Made by a program: the position numbers and the translations under genes. A DNA stretch of 64,000 nt from a virus, in the IMG/VR virus record IMGVR_UViG_3300020213_000027, positions 1 through 64,000 of that record; one strand, written 5' to 3'. The notes beneath the pieces are model-generated. The model had not been told where the DNA came from. It saw only the letters and a program-made list of their open reading frames with translations, and did not search any database. Positions 56,791 through 64,000 of the stretch are shown here, piece after piece. Positions within the stretch are counted from its first letter, which is position 1. The number at the start of each line of letters is the position of its first letter.

Positions 56791-57580
56791 GAAACCTGCT
56801 GGACCAAAAGTACTTATATTCGACGTTGAGACAGCTCCAATTTTAGCTTATGTTTGGAAATTATGGGATAATGACGTTGCTTTAAATCAAATTCATTCTG
56901 ATTGGCATATCCTTTCCTGGAGTGCAAAATGGTTAGGTTCTTCAGAAGTTATGTACGCTGATCAAAGAAAAGCAAGAAATATCGAAGATGATAAAGTACT
57001 TCTAAAAGGAATTTGGAAACTCTTAAATGAAGCTGATGTAGTGATTACTCAAAACGGAAAAAAGTTCGATGTTAAAAAATTAAATGCAAGATTTATTCTT
57101 AATGGATTTCAACCACCTAGTTCCTTTAAGCATATTGACACTCTTGTGATTGCAAAGAAACATTTTGCATTTACTAGCAACAAATTAGCTTATATGACTG
57201 ACAAGTTAAATACTAAATATAAAAAATTAGATCATAAGAAATTTGCAGGGTTTGAACTTTGGAAAGAATGCTTAGCTGGAAATATAGATGCTTGGAAAGA
57301 AATGGAAACTTATAATAAGCATGATGTGCTATCTTTAGAAGAACTTTACTACAAACTTATTCCTTGGGACACAAGTATTAACTTTAATCTTTATACGCAT
57401 AGTTTACAAAATACTTGTACTTGTGGAGAAACAGAAGTTATTAGAAATGGATATTGTTACACTCCTACAGGAAGATATCAAAGATACAGATGTAAGAAAT
57501 GTGGAGCAGAAACTAAGGATAGAAAGAATCTTCTATCTAAAGAAAAACTTGAATTTTTACGAGTTGGTACAAAACGGTGA
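56780..57580 (+). CDS. RNase H-fold 3'-5' exonuclease with zinc ribbon
   Basis: 266 residues from the ATG at 56780. The exonuclease core has VLIFDVETAPILAYVWKLWD (Asp, Glu), VITQNGKKFDVKKLNAR and KHDVLSLEELY, the pattern of the PolB-exonuclease-related RNase H-like family. A C-terminal zinc ribbon (CTCGETEV ... RYRCKKCGAETKDR) likely binds DNA. Common in phages near nucleotide genes. Coupled to the peptidase-like gene by GTGA. Confidence 0.8.
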   Translation: MMSKKPAGPKVLIFDVETAPILAYVWKLWDNDVALNQIHSDWHILSWSAKWLGSSEVMYADQRKARNIEDDKVLLKGIWKLLNEADVVITQNGKKFDVKKLNARFILNGFQPPSSFKHIDTLVIAKKHFAFTSNKLAYMTDKLNTKYKKLDHKKFAGFELWKECLAGNIDAWKEMETYNKHDVLSLEELYYKLIPWDTSINFNLYTHSLQNTCTCGETEVIRNGYCYTPTGRYQRYRCKKCGAETKDRKNLLSKEKLEFLRVGTKR

Positions 57581-57897
57581 AGGCAAAAGATTTTAATAAA
57601 ATTATTCCTTCTCATGTAAGGATTACTAAAGACATTACCTATGAAGTCGTCTGGCTTGATGATTTTATTGATAAAAAACAATTAGGTGAATGTCGATATA
57701 ATGAGAAGCAAATAGTTATCAAGAAAAATCAATCCAATTCAGAGAGTATGTCGACCTTCATTCATGAGGCTCTACACGCCGTTTCCTTTGAAACTAAAGG
57801 TTTGAATCTTACAGAAGGACAAGTGTATAAATTAGAAAGATCTTTATTTAGAATGCTAAAATTAAATAATATATTTGATTTGTTTGATAGAAAGTAG
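57577..57897 (+). CDS. Small HExxH metallopeptidase-like protein
   Basis: 106 residues from a GTG. MSTFIHEALHAVSFETKGLN has the zinc HExxH helix of the ImmA/SprT-like group of small phage proteins. No other domain. Could cleave a repressor or host protein; unknown. The next promoter overlaps its end. Confidence 0.65.
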   Translation: MKAKDFNKIIPSHVRITKDITYEVVWLDDFIDKKQLGECRYNEKQIVIKKNQSNSESMSTFIHEALHAVSFETKGLNLTEGQVYKLERSLFRMLKLNNIFDLFDRK

Positions 57898-57903
57898 TAA
57901 AAT
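57875..57903 (+). promoter_or_regulatory. Sigma70-like promoter, leaderless arrangement
   Basis: TTGATT, 17 bases, TAAAAT, then seven bases to the ATG at 57911. Confidence 0.45.
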
Positions 57904-57910
57904 ATTTAAT

Positions 57911-58849
57911 ATGAATTCAGAATGTCCTATTTGTAAAACTTTAATCATTAATAAACCTTCAATATGGAAAAAACTTAAAGGTTTATCAACGTGCTCAAGA
58001 AAATGTCGAGGAGAATACCTTAGAAGTTACTATAGAGGAAATAAAAATCCCAATAGTAAATATCAAACTAATATTGCTAAGTTTTTTGGTTATAAAACTC
58101 TTGAAATACGATCTTCAGCAAAAAAAAGAAAATTAGAATGTAATATAACAGACAATTTCTTAGAATTGCTGTTTAATAAGCAAAATGGTTTATGTTATTA
58201 TACTAGTGTCCCATTAAAATTGGTATCTAATAAAGAAACTTTTAAAGGACTTAATCAGCCAGATTTGGATGTACTTTCTGTAGATAGAATTAATAGTAGT
58301 TTAGGATATTTAGAAAATAATGTAGTATTAGCTTGTAATGCTGTTAATAAAATGAAAGGTAGTTCTTCAGAAATTGATTTTAAAAATTTTCTTAATTTTA
58401 CAAATTTACAAAAAAGTGGGTGTCTTTTACAAGTTAAAAAATTAACAAGTGATGCTCTATTACCCCAAAAAAATAAATTGGGGGATGTAGGTTATGATTT
58501 ATTTGTACATAAAGTTGAAGATTGTGGAACTTATATTAAAGTTTATTCGGGGATATCAATTCAGCCTACCATAGGATTTTATTTGCAGATGTACCCTAGA
58601 TCTTCAATTTACAAAAGAAATTTATTTTTGGCTAATAGTGTTGGGATATGTGATAATTTATATACTGGAGAATATATGGGTATTTTTTATAAAACAAAAG
58701 ATTATGATCCAGAAAAAGATATTTTTATTAAAGGTGAAAGATTTGCCCAAGTTGTAGTAGCTAAATATGAATTAGTAGAAATTGAAGAAGTCAATAGTCT
58801 TTGGGAAGGTGGAAGAGGCTCTTTAGGTTTCGGTTCTTCGGGAGCTTAA
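57911..58849 (+). CDS. dut: HNH endonuclease fused to dUTPase
   Basis: 312 residues from MNSECPICKT; longer readings start upstream of the promoter. Residues 1-170 are an HNH homing-type nuclease: two zinc Cys pairs (ECPIC, CSRKC) and LSVDRINSSLGYLENNVVLA then CNAVNKMKG. Residues 171-312 are a full dUTPase with all five motifs: GDVGYDLFV, PRSSIYKRN, GICDNLYTGEYMG, GERFAQVVV and GGRGSLGFGSSG. The junction SGCLLQVKKLTSDALLP has no Met, so dUTPase can only be made as the fusion unless a non-standard start or processing is used. It removes dUTP and supplies dUMP to ThyX. Confidence 0.85.
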   Translation: MNSECPICKTLIINKPSIWKKLKGLSTCSRKCRGEYLRSYYRGNKNPNSKYQTNIAKFFGYKTLEIRSSAKKRKLECNITDNFLELLFNKQNGLCYYTSVPLKLVSNKETFKGLNQPDLDVLSVDRINSSLGYLENNVVLACNAVNKMKGSSSEIDFKNFLNFTNLQKSGCLLQVKKLTSDALLPQKNKLGDVGYDLFVHKVEDCGTYIKVYSGISIQPTIGFYLQMYPRSSIYKRNLFLANSVGICDNLYTGEYMGIFYKTKDYDPEKDIFIKGERFAQVVVAKYELVEIEEVNSLWEGGRGSLGFGSSGA

Positions 58850-58850
58850 T

Positions 58851-59129
58851 GTGGCTAAATCTAAAGGTAAAAGTGAAGTTGAAGAACTAAAAGGATTAGT
58901 TAGGTCTTTGCAAAAAGAGGTCAAACGCACTAAAAAGAGACAACATCTTTATGAAGATCTAGAAATTAAACAAGCTGAAGAAATGATTAAAGAAGAGATC
59001 GAAGAAAAACAAACACTTAAAGATGAGCGATGCCCAAAATGTCAGGGAAATCTTGAAATAATTGATGGAGCTCGGATTAAAGTATTTTTCTGCTCAGATT
59101 GTGATTATCGAAAAAGTAAACGTGTATAA
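58851..59129 (+). CDS. Coiled-coil zinc-ribbon protein
   Basis: 92 residues from a GTG right after dUTPase. Charged coiled coil (VEELKGLVRSLQKEVKRTKK) followed by CPKCQGNLEI ... FFCSDCDYRK. May be a phage transcription factor; the late motif suggests one must exist, but there is no direct link. Confidence 0.6.
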   Translation: MAKSKGKSEVEELKGLVRSLQKEVKRTKKRQHLYEDLEIKQAEEMIKEEIEEKQTLKDERCPKCQGNLEIIDGARIKVFFCSDCDYRKSKRV

Positions 59130-59516
59130 ATGGCTAAAAAATTTAATAGAGATGCATGGCTTATGCACCAACTTCGTAGGCTATCCTTAAAATACCCGCC
59201 ACGTATTAGAGCCCTTAATAAGACAAAGACTACTTATTATATCACCTCTAAAAAAGGTACACAAGTTAAACGTGTTTCCTTTACTTGTGAATCTTGTGGA
59301 AAGTCTGGACTAAAGAGTACAGAAAAACAGATGGATCATCACCATCCCGTTTCTGATGAAAGAGGGTTTGTTGATTGGAATTTGTTTCTCATAAATCTTT
59401 TCTGTGAAGAAGATAACTGGTGTACCCTTTGCATACCTTGCCATGAAAAGAAAACTTTAGAAGAAAATACTGAAAGATTTCTTTTCAATAAAAAAACAGT
59501 TGACAAAACTAAATAG
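59130..59516 (+). CDS. HNH-family nuclease-like protein
   Basis: 128 residues. FTCESCGKSGLKSTEKQMDH, HHPVSDERGFVDWNLFLINL and CTLCIPCHEKKTLEENTERF give the CxxC...DHxxP...CxxCHxxK form of HNH proteins (phage type). Such proteins near packaging genes aid terminase; here it lies among nucleotide genes and may be a free-standing endonuclease. Immediately follows the zinc-ribbon gene. Confidence 0.7.
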   Translation: MAKKFNRDAWLMHQLRRLSLKYPPRIRALNKTKTTYYITSKKGTQVKRVSFTCESCGKSGLKSTEKQMDHHHPVSDERGFVDWNLFLINLFCEEDNWCTLCIPCHEKKTLEENTERFLFNKKTVDKTK

Positions 59517-59528
59517 ATCTTATATACT
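59500..59528 (+). promoter_or_regulatory. Sigma70-like promoter, leaderless arrangement
   Basis: TTGACA, 17 bases, TATACT, then six bases to the ATG at 59535. Very close to consensus. Confidence 0.65.
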
Positions 59529-59534
59529 ATTTAC

Positions 59535-59819
59535 ATGATCGAAAAGCTTAAATTACTTTTTCAAAAATTAAATGAAAAAGGCATACCAATCCCATTATTG
59601 ACAGATCCACGAACTAAAATAGGAAGTGTTTCTCTAACTATGTTAGTGATATCATTCAATATTGTTTTAATAGGATTAGTTGGTAAATGGTCAAAATATT
59701 TAGATATTGATTTACAGCAAGCTATTTATTGGTTTATGGTTTGTTCTGGTCTTTACTTTGGAAGAGCTGTTTCTAAGAATGGCAATAATACTCAATTAGA
59801 TAATAAGGAAATTAAATGA
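59535..59819 (+). CDS. Membrane protein, holin-like
   Basis: 94 residues with two helices (VSLTMLVISFNIVLIGLVG; QAIYWFMVCSGLYFGRAV) and a polar C-terminus. The two-helix form and amphipathic N-terminus fit small holins. Coupled by ATGA to the ClpP-like protease. Confidence 0.55.
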   Translation: MIEKLKLLFQKLNEKGIPIPLLTDPRTKIGSVSLTMLVISFNIVLIGLVGKWSKYLDIDLQQAIYWFMVCSGLYFGRAVSKNGNNTQLDNKEIK

Positions 59820-60574
59820 ATTTTAAGATATTAAGTTTTGTTGGTGTAAGTGTGTTGGCAATGGTAACTAGTGTGGGTTGGATGTTTAATAATGTAGCAA
59901 CTAGTAAAGAAGTGCTTATTCCTTCTACAAACCTTGAAAACAAAGTTATAAAACTCCAACCAGTTCCTTCTAACAACAGTTCTGTGTTACGTCTAAATCT
60001 TCTTTCAGAACAAGTTGTCCAACTTAAAGGACCTATTTTTGAAAATGCAGAATTTGTAGTTGAAGAGCTAAAACAAAAAGCCAAGACCCAAAAGGAACTA
60101 TTTCTTTTGATTGATAGTCCTGGAGGTAGTGTGATGGCTGGAGCAATGATCCTATCAGCAATGGAGGCATCACCTGCATTAGTCCATACTGTTTGTATGG
60201 GACTTTGTGCAAGTATGGCTTTTGTTATTCATCAATATGGACACTCAAGACTAGCTCTTAATAGAGCTATTCTTATGGCACATCCAGCTGCTGGAGGAGT
60301 AGAAGGAACACTTGGGCAAATGAGTGCTAGACTATCTACTATTACTAGATATGTAGATAAAATGGATGCACATATTGCTAAACGAGCTAAGATTAGTTTT
60401 GAAGACTTTAAAGCTCTTACTGTATCTGAATTTTGGATTGATTCAGAAGATGCCCTTGAAAAACATTTTCTTGATAAAATTGTAGATATTAATGTTGATG
60501 CCTCTGGTACGGTATTTATTATGAAACAACAATCAGATGACAATCTTTATAAACATATGGATTTGGTTTGGTAA
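59816..60574 (+). CDS. Membrane-anchored ClpP/SppA-like serine protease
   Basis: 252 residues. An N-terminal anchor or signal (VGVSVLAMVTSVGWMF) and a ClpP/crotonase fold: LLIDSPGGSVMAGAMILSAM, catalytic Ser133 in GLCASMAF and His156 in LMAHPAAGG. Likely periplasmic or membrane-bound. In phages similar proteases process capsids, but this one is exported and far from head genes, so host-envelope protein degradation is more likely. Confidence 0.75.
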   Translation: MNFKILSFVGVSVLAMVTSVGWMFNNVATSKEVLIPSTNLENKVIKLQPVPSNNSSVLRLNLLSEQVVQLKGPIFENAEFVVEELKQKAKTQKELFLLIDSPGGSVMAGAMILSAMEASPALVHTVCMGLCASMAFVIHQYGHSRLALNRAILMAHPAAGGVEGTLGQMSARLSTITRYVDKMDAHIAKRAKISFEDFKALTVSEFWIDSEDALEKHFLDKIVDINVDASGTVFIMKQQSDDNLYKHMDLVW

Positions 60575-61228
60575 ATGATAAAGAGAATTTTGTTCTACAC
60601 ACTCCTAATAACCATTGGCTTTATTTCTTTTGCTCCTCATAAAAAGCAGGTGGTATCTCCAGATCTAAATATTGCATTTGGGCTAAAGTTTAATAATAGG
60701 GGTTTTTATCCCATAGTTAGATTAGTAGATCCTATATTAAAATATAGTTGTACAGCTTTTATTATCGATACAAATTATGCAATAACAGCTGCTCATTGTT
60801 TAAATTCTCAAGGATCATTACCTACCCATGATTTACAAGTATTTTTGAATCAAACTAATCAATATGTTCCAGTAAGAGCTATGGGATATGATGAAGATTT
60901 AGATACTGGTCTTGTTATGGGAGACTTTCATTTATTTAGATCGCTAAATACAGACTTTAAAAATGAGATGGATGATTCTTCTGATTTTTTAGCTTGTGGC
61001 TATCCAAGAAATCAAAAAAGAATGATTTGTAATAAATTTACACCAGAAACTAGATCTTTTGATATAGTTAAAGGTAGAGGACAATTTTATCATGGTATGT
61101 CTGGTGGTCCAGTTATTAACACTTACACAAATAAGGTAATAGGAATAGTCGATGCAATGGATGGAGAAGGCTATGCTTATGTAGTTCCTCTTCAAGCATT
61201 CTTTGGTATATTTCCTCAAATTGAATGA
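60575..61228 (+). CDS. Exported trypsin-like serine protease
   Basis: 217 residues with a signal peptide (ILFYTLLITIGFISFAP). The chymotrypsin-fold triad is visible: ITAAHC (His74), YDEDLDTGLV (Asp108 or 110) and HGMSGGPVI (Ser176). It follows the ClpP-like protease directly, so two exported serine proteases are made together. S1 proteases are rare in phages; substrate unknown. Confidence 0.8.
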   Translation: MIKRILFYTLLITIGFISFAPHKKQVVSPDLNIAFGLKFNNRGFYPIVRLVDPILKYSCTAFIIDTNYAITAAHCLNSQGSLPTHDLQVFLNQTNQYVPVRAMGYDEDLDTGLVMGDFHLFRSLNTDFKNEMDDSSDFLACGYPRNQKRMICNKFTPETRSFDIVKGRGQFYHGMSGGPVINTYTNKVIGIVDAMDGEGYAYVVPLQAFFGIFPQIE

Positions 61229-61650
61229 ATATTGAACAAAATACAATTGAAGTTAATAAGATTATAAAAAATTTAAATGATCATCTGATTAAAGATAGTT
61301 TTAATAAATCCGGTCATGCGGTGCGGTATAATTTTTGGATTAGTGATATTTTTTATACCATAGAGCCTAACGTGAGGTATCTATTAATAAATATACCTTA
61401 TACAGTCTTTCTTAGACAAACTTGGCAATCTACATTATTAGCTCAATTTGAAATGGGTATAAATAAACTAAAGAAAAAATTGAAATTAGAATCTAATAAA
61501 TATATAGGTAATATTTATATTACTCAGATTTTTATCTCACCAAATTATAATGGGATAGAATGTAGCATTATTGCTAGAGCTGAAGATATATCTAAATTAT
61601 TAGATAACGAAAAATTTAAAAACAAATTAGAGGATCTTATAAATGAATGA
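61225..61650 (+). CDS. Hypothetical protein with KLEDLINE tail
   Basis: 141 residues, alpha/beta, with SGHAVRYNFWISDIFYTIEP. The last residues KFKNKLEDLINE are the clearest copy of the recurrent C-terminal module; GAGGATCTTATAAATGA supplies the ribosome-binding site and ATG of the next gene. Confidence 0.55.
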   Translation: MNIEQNTIEVNKIIKNLNDHLIKDSFNKSGHAVRYNFWISDIFYTIEPNVRYLLINIPYTVFLRQTWQSTLLAQFEMGINKLKKKLKLESNKYIGNIYITQIFISPNYNGIECSIIARAEDISKLLDNEKFKNKLEDLINE

Positions 61651-62137
61651 AGTATTGAAAAAAGGACTAATTATTATTAGTTTGGTAGGAATTGGTGTTG
61701 CAGCTGGCAGGTTTGCAGCACCAACCAAAACTATTGAAAAAGAAGTTATTAAAGAAGTAGAGAAGATTGTAGAAAAAAGAATAATCGTAAAAGATACTTC
61801 TGAGAAAAAGAACAAAGTTACAGTAAGGTTAGTAACTATCCATCCTGATGGTACTAAAACTATTGAAACACGAATTACTGATAAAAGTGAGATTGAAGTC
61901 ACACAAAACGAGAATTCTACTAAAACAGATGATAAATCTCTTGACAAGTCAATTGAAAAAGTGGTAGAGTATAGTAAAGATGATTACTATCTTGGTTTAG
62001 GAATTAAGACTAATTTGACTACTGGTGGACTTGCCTATGGACTTCATGCCCAACGTAGAATTTTAGGACCTATTCACCTAGGCATCTTTGGATATAGTGA
62101 TCTATCTCTTGGAGCAAATGCTGGCATAAGTTTTTAA
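61643..62137 (+). CDS. Membrane-anchored periplasmic protein
   Basis: 164 residues: N-terminal helix (IIISLVGIGVAAGRFAAP), a Glu/Lys coiled-coil stalk (EKEVIKEVEKIVEKRIIVKD) and a C-terminal beta part with YYLGLGIKTNLTTGGLAYGL. I have seen similar phage proteins annotated only as hypothetical. Anchor plus periplasmic coiled coil resembles an inner-membrane spanin, but the beta end is unlike one. Confidence 0.55.
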   Translation: MNEVLKKGLIIISLVGIGVAAGRFAAPTKTIEKEVIKEVEKIVEKRIIVKDTSEKKNKVTVRLVTIHPDGTKTIETRITDKSEIEVTQNENSTKTDDKSLDKSIEKVVEYSKDDYYLGLGIKTNLTTGGLAYGLHAQRRILGPIHLGIFGYSDLSLGANAGISF

Positions 62138-62466
62138 TGAAAATATCTATATCTGACTTAATAAAAATAGCTAACGAAGACAAGGATGAATTATCCTATA
62201 ATAGAATCACTACAAGTAATGATGTATTTAGATTTGTATTAGCTATGGATATTAGAGAAGGTAAGCACAAAGTAAGAACTACATTTATTTATAAAGCTTA
62301 TAAATCTTGGAGTTTAAAACCTTACCCTAAGATTTCTTTTTTTACGTATTTTTCAAGTATATTTCGTAATAATAGAATATCTGATGATAAAAGATATTAT
62401 GAGCTAAATTATACTGCAGTAAAACTTTTAAATAAAATTGATAATTTAAAGATAAGGATAAAATGA
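62137..62466 (+). CDS. Hypothetical protein
   Basis: 109 residues, mostly charged (DLIKIANEDKDELSYNRITT). No known family. Coupled on both sides. Confidence 0.5.
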   Translation: MKISISDLIKIANEDKDELSYNRITTSNDVFRFVLAMDIREGKHKVRTTFIYKAYKSWSLKPYPKISFFTYFSSIFRNNRISDDKRYYELNYTAVKLLNKIDNLKIRIK

Positions 62467-62654
62467 GCACACTAGCTGAAATATTTAGAGAAATCTATTA
62501 TGATCCAATTGATAAGCTTATTGGCTATAATTGGATTGATTTAGAAGGAAACGATTTTAAATTTGAGTCGGAAATGGAAAGAGATAATTATATAAAATTA
62601 TATTATCACAATAAGAAATTTAATAAAAAACTAGAGGATATTATAAATGAGTAA
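62463..62654 (+). CDS. Hypothetical protein with KKLEDIINE tail
   Basis: 63 residues; small alpha/beta body (YNWIDLEGNDFKFESEMERD) and KKFNKKLEDIINE at the end, with GAGGA and the next ATG inside. Confidence 0.55.
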   Translation: MSTLAEIFREIYYDPIDKLIGYNWIDLEGNDFKFESEMERDNYIKLYYHNKKFNKKLEDIINE

Positions 62655-63082
62655 AAAGAAATATATGGGATTTTCAAAGAGAAGTGATTTAAAGATTAGA
62701 CAAGAACTTTATGATCAAGATTATATTGATAAGCTAACAGATACTGAAAAGCTGTTGGCTTAGTAATTTTAATCTAGAATATATTAGCGGTAATTTCGAC
62801 CATCCTGGTAAACGCTTACATAAAAAGAAACTTAAAGTTAAAAAGATAGTTTCTACAGGAAAAAAGAAAACAATTGATATTGGTAAAAAAGATGTCAATG
62901 ATAGAAATAATGCTAGAAATAGAGATGCATTTTCAATTTCTAAAGCTAGAAGAACTTTAGATGGCGAGAAAGAAATTAATAAAGGTTCGAATAATCTTAA
63001 GCATAGCAAGCCAGACGATATGGAAAATTATTTAATAACTTTGATTGATTTAAAAGCTAACGGAAAAATTCAATTGTCTTAA
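62647..63082 (+). pseudogene. Conserved phage protein split by a +1 frameshift
   Basis: The first frame, MSKKKYMGFSKRSDLKIRQE then LYDQDYIDKLTDTEKLLA, stops at 62763. The next frame continues without an ATG: WLSNFNLEYISGNFDHPGKR, then NDRNNARNRDAFSISKARRT, to 63082. I recognise both halves as one phage family (EEKxWLxxFNxEY, NNARNRD). Removing one T in CTGTTGG at about 62753 restores a continuous protein of about 144 residues. Ends convergently with the minus-strand block. Confidence 0.65.
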
Positions 63083-63353
63083 TAACAGCTTCAACAAATC
63101 CAGCTAACATTGCTAAAAAACCCACTAGTTTTAAAGCTCCGTTAATCATTTTAACATGAGTTTCTATAGGTTTGATTTGTTCTCTAAGAAGAGCTATATT
63201 TTCCTCTGCTAATTCTGTTCGATAAATATGATGAAAAATATCAGAAGCTTGTTTGGTTAACGTAGTACTTTGTTGATCCATCTTTAAATCTAAAGAGTCA
63301 ACTTTTTGTTCAATTTTATCAATTGAGTTTTTTAACCAATCTGAATTGTCCAT
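63057..63353 (-). CDS. Coiled-coil membrane protein (XhlA-like)
   Basis: 98 residues: long coiled coil (SLDLKMDQQSTTLTKQASDI) followed by one C-terminal helix (LKLVGFLAMLAGFVEAVIKT). The layout resembles phage XhlA/haemolysin-type lysis accessories. First gene of the resumed minus-strand late block; its end overlaps the plus-strand gene. Confidence 0.55.
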   Translation of the reverse strand: MDNSDWLKNSIDKIEQKVDSLDLKMDQQSTTLTKQASDIFHHIYRTELAEENIALLREQIKPIETHVKMINGALKLVGFLAMLAGFVEAVIKTIEFFR

Positions 63354-63356
63354 ATA

Positions 63357-64000
63357 TTATTCTTTTTTAGATGATATATCTTTCATTAATTCGCGGTATT
63401 TGCTATTTTGCATTAAACTAAAAATAATAGCGTTTCTGCCAATTTCATCTTTTTCAGATGCTTCTACTAACATTCGCCCTAGTTGAGTTTTAAGTGCGTC
63501 ATCACTTTGGACAAGACTTTCACCAACTGATTTAAGAGCTTCAGGAGCTGAAGTAAATGCTTTATTTACACTTCTAAGCACATCAGCAGTTTTCTTATAT
63601 CCTGTTGCTGCAATTGAATTTCCATAAGTCTTTGCTAACTTATTAATTCCAGCTGCCGCCATTCCTGTAGGAGTACCATGTAATGCAGCCGCGCCTATGC
63701 CAGCCATATAATCAGTAATACCAAAATCTCTATTGGTAACTTCAGAAGCGGTTTTACCAACTAGAGCATTTTTAGCATCTTTGGCAGTTCTATACATATC
63801 TTTAGCTTGAACATATTTATTTAATAAATCAGAACTGTTTGTGGCTTTTGTAACTGCATCTGCTGACTGTTCAATTTCATTATTAACAACACTACGAACT
63901 TGTCCCATTAGTTGGTCTTCTAATTTGCCAGTTTCTCCATAAGAACTTTGACTTATTAATTGTTTAAGACGAGCAGCTTTAGTAAAATCTATAGGCTCAT
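63357..64000 (-). CDS. Structural-type protein, truncated at right edge
   Basis: At least 214 residues; the reading frame is open to the window edge (EPIDFTKAARLKQLISQSSY before the internal Met at 63908), so the true start lies outside. Helical and Ala rich, with DYMAGIGAAALHGTPTGMAA similar in style to DYVAGAAGAKLGG in the gene at 15375. Probably a virion or ejection protein. Confidence 0.55.
   Translation of the reverse strand, partial: EPIDFTKAARLKQLISQSSYGETGKLEDQLMGQVRSVVNNEIEQSADAVTKATNSSDLLNKYVQAKDMYRTAKDAKNALVGKTASEVTNRDFGITDYMAGIGAAALHGTPTGMAAAGINKLAKTYGNSIAATGYKKTADVLRSVNKAFTSAPEALKSVGESLVQSDDALKTQLGRMLVEASEKDEIGRNAIIFSLMQNSKYRELMKDISSKKE

Noticed and set aside
58437-58449. AATTAACAAGTG inside the HNH-dUTPase gene as a late promoter
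   Set aside because: The core matches but there is no TATA-like part and no Met start for dUTPase follows; it is explained by the codons of KKLTSD.
1-64000. CRISPR array, rRNA gene or insertion sequence
   Set aside because: No regularly spaced direct repeats, no rRNA-like segment and no transposase or integrase motif were seen.

Overview
The window is a dense, visibly A+T-rich stretch of tailed-bacteriophage genome. It carries a portal protein, a large terminase, a major capsid protein, a scaffold-like protein, tail-fibre and virion-decoration proteins, three cell-wall hydrolases, a family A DNA polymerase, a primase-helicase and a full nucleotide-metabolism set. Several products have lipoprotein signal peptides and one resembles the outer-membrane lipid A deacylase PagL, so the host is probably a Gram-negative bacterium. 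The collagen-like and HExxH lipoproteins remind me of proteins seen in Bdellovibrio-like predators, but this is an impression and not evidence for a host.

Layout. From 1 to about 20.8 kb all genes are on the minus strand and form the late structural and packaging block: tail fibre, M15 peptidase, Mom-like protein, capsid, scaffold, virion adhesins, portal, terminase. From about 21 to 63 kb nearly all genes are on the plus strand. First come small early genes, a tRNA-like gene, an exonuclease, peptide deformylase, a PagL-like enzyme and a MoxR/VWA pair. An island at 28.8-34.4 kb follows with structured RNAs, one minus-strand gene and many small proteins. Then come secreted lipoproteins and a second transglycosylase, class II ribonucleotide reductase, a RecB-like nuclease, an ERF annealing protein, primase-helicase, DNA polymerase, pyrophosphatase, SpeD, ThyX, an IMPDH-like enzyme, a second exonuclease, dUTPase and two serine proteases. 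From 63.06 kb the minus-strand block resumes.

Regulation seen in sequence. A conserved motif, core TTAACAAGTRTATATAG, lies in front of most minus-strand transcription units and once on the plus strand at 56.56 kb; I infer a phage late promoter. Separately, six sigma70-like promoters have an ATG only 6-8 bases after the -10 box, which predicts leaderless early mRNAs. Within operons, genes are coupled by ATGA-type overlaps. In about ten small genes the overlap lies in a repeated C-terminal module resembling KFNKKLEDLINE, whose codons also supply the next gene's ribosome-binding site and start.

Selfish elements cluster in core genes: a split mini-intein in the terminase, a LAGLIDADG intein at the active-site NPCGE of ribonucleotide reductase, a GIY-YIG module fused to a Mom-like protein, and an HNH module fused to dUTPase. 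The most novel-looking non-coding features are a pair of homologous structured RNAs (28.83 and 29.44 kb), the second with its own promoter and terminator, and a gene-free region (31.2-32.04 kb) behind a late promoter that could encode a large structured phage RNA.
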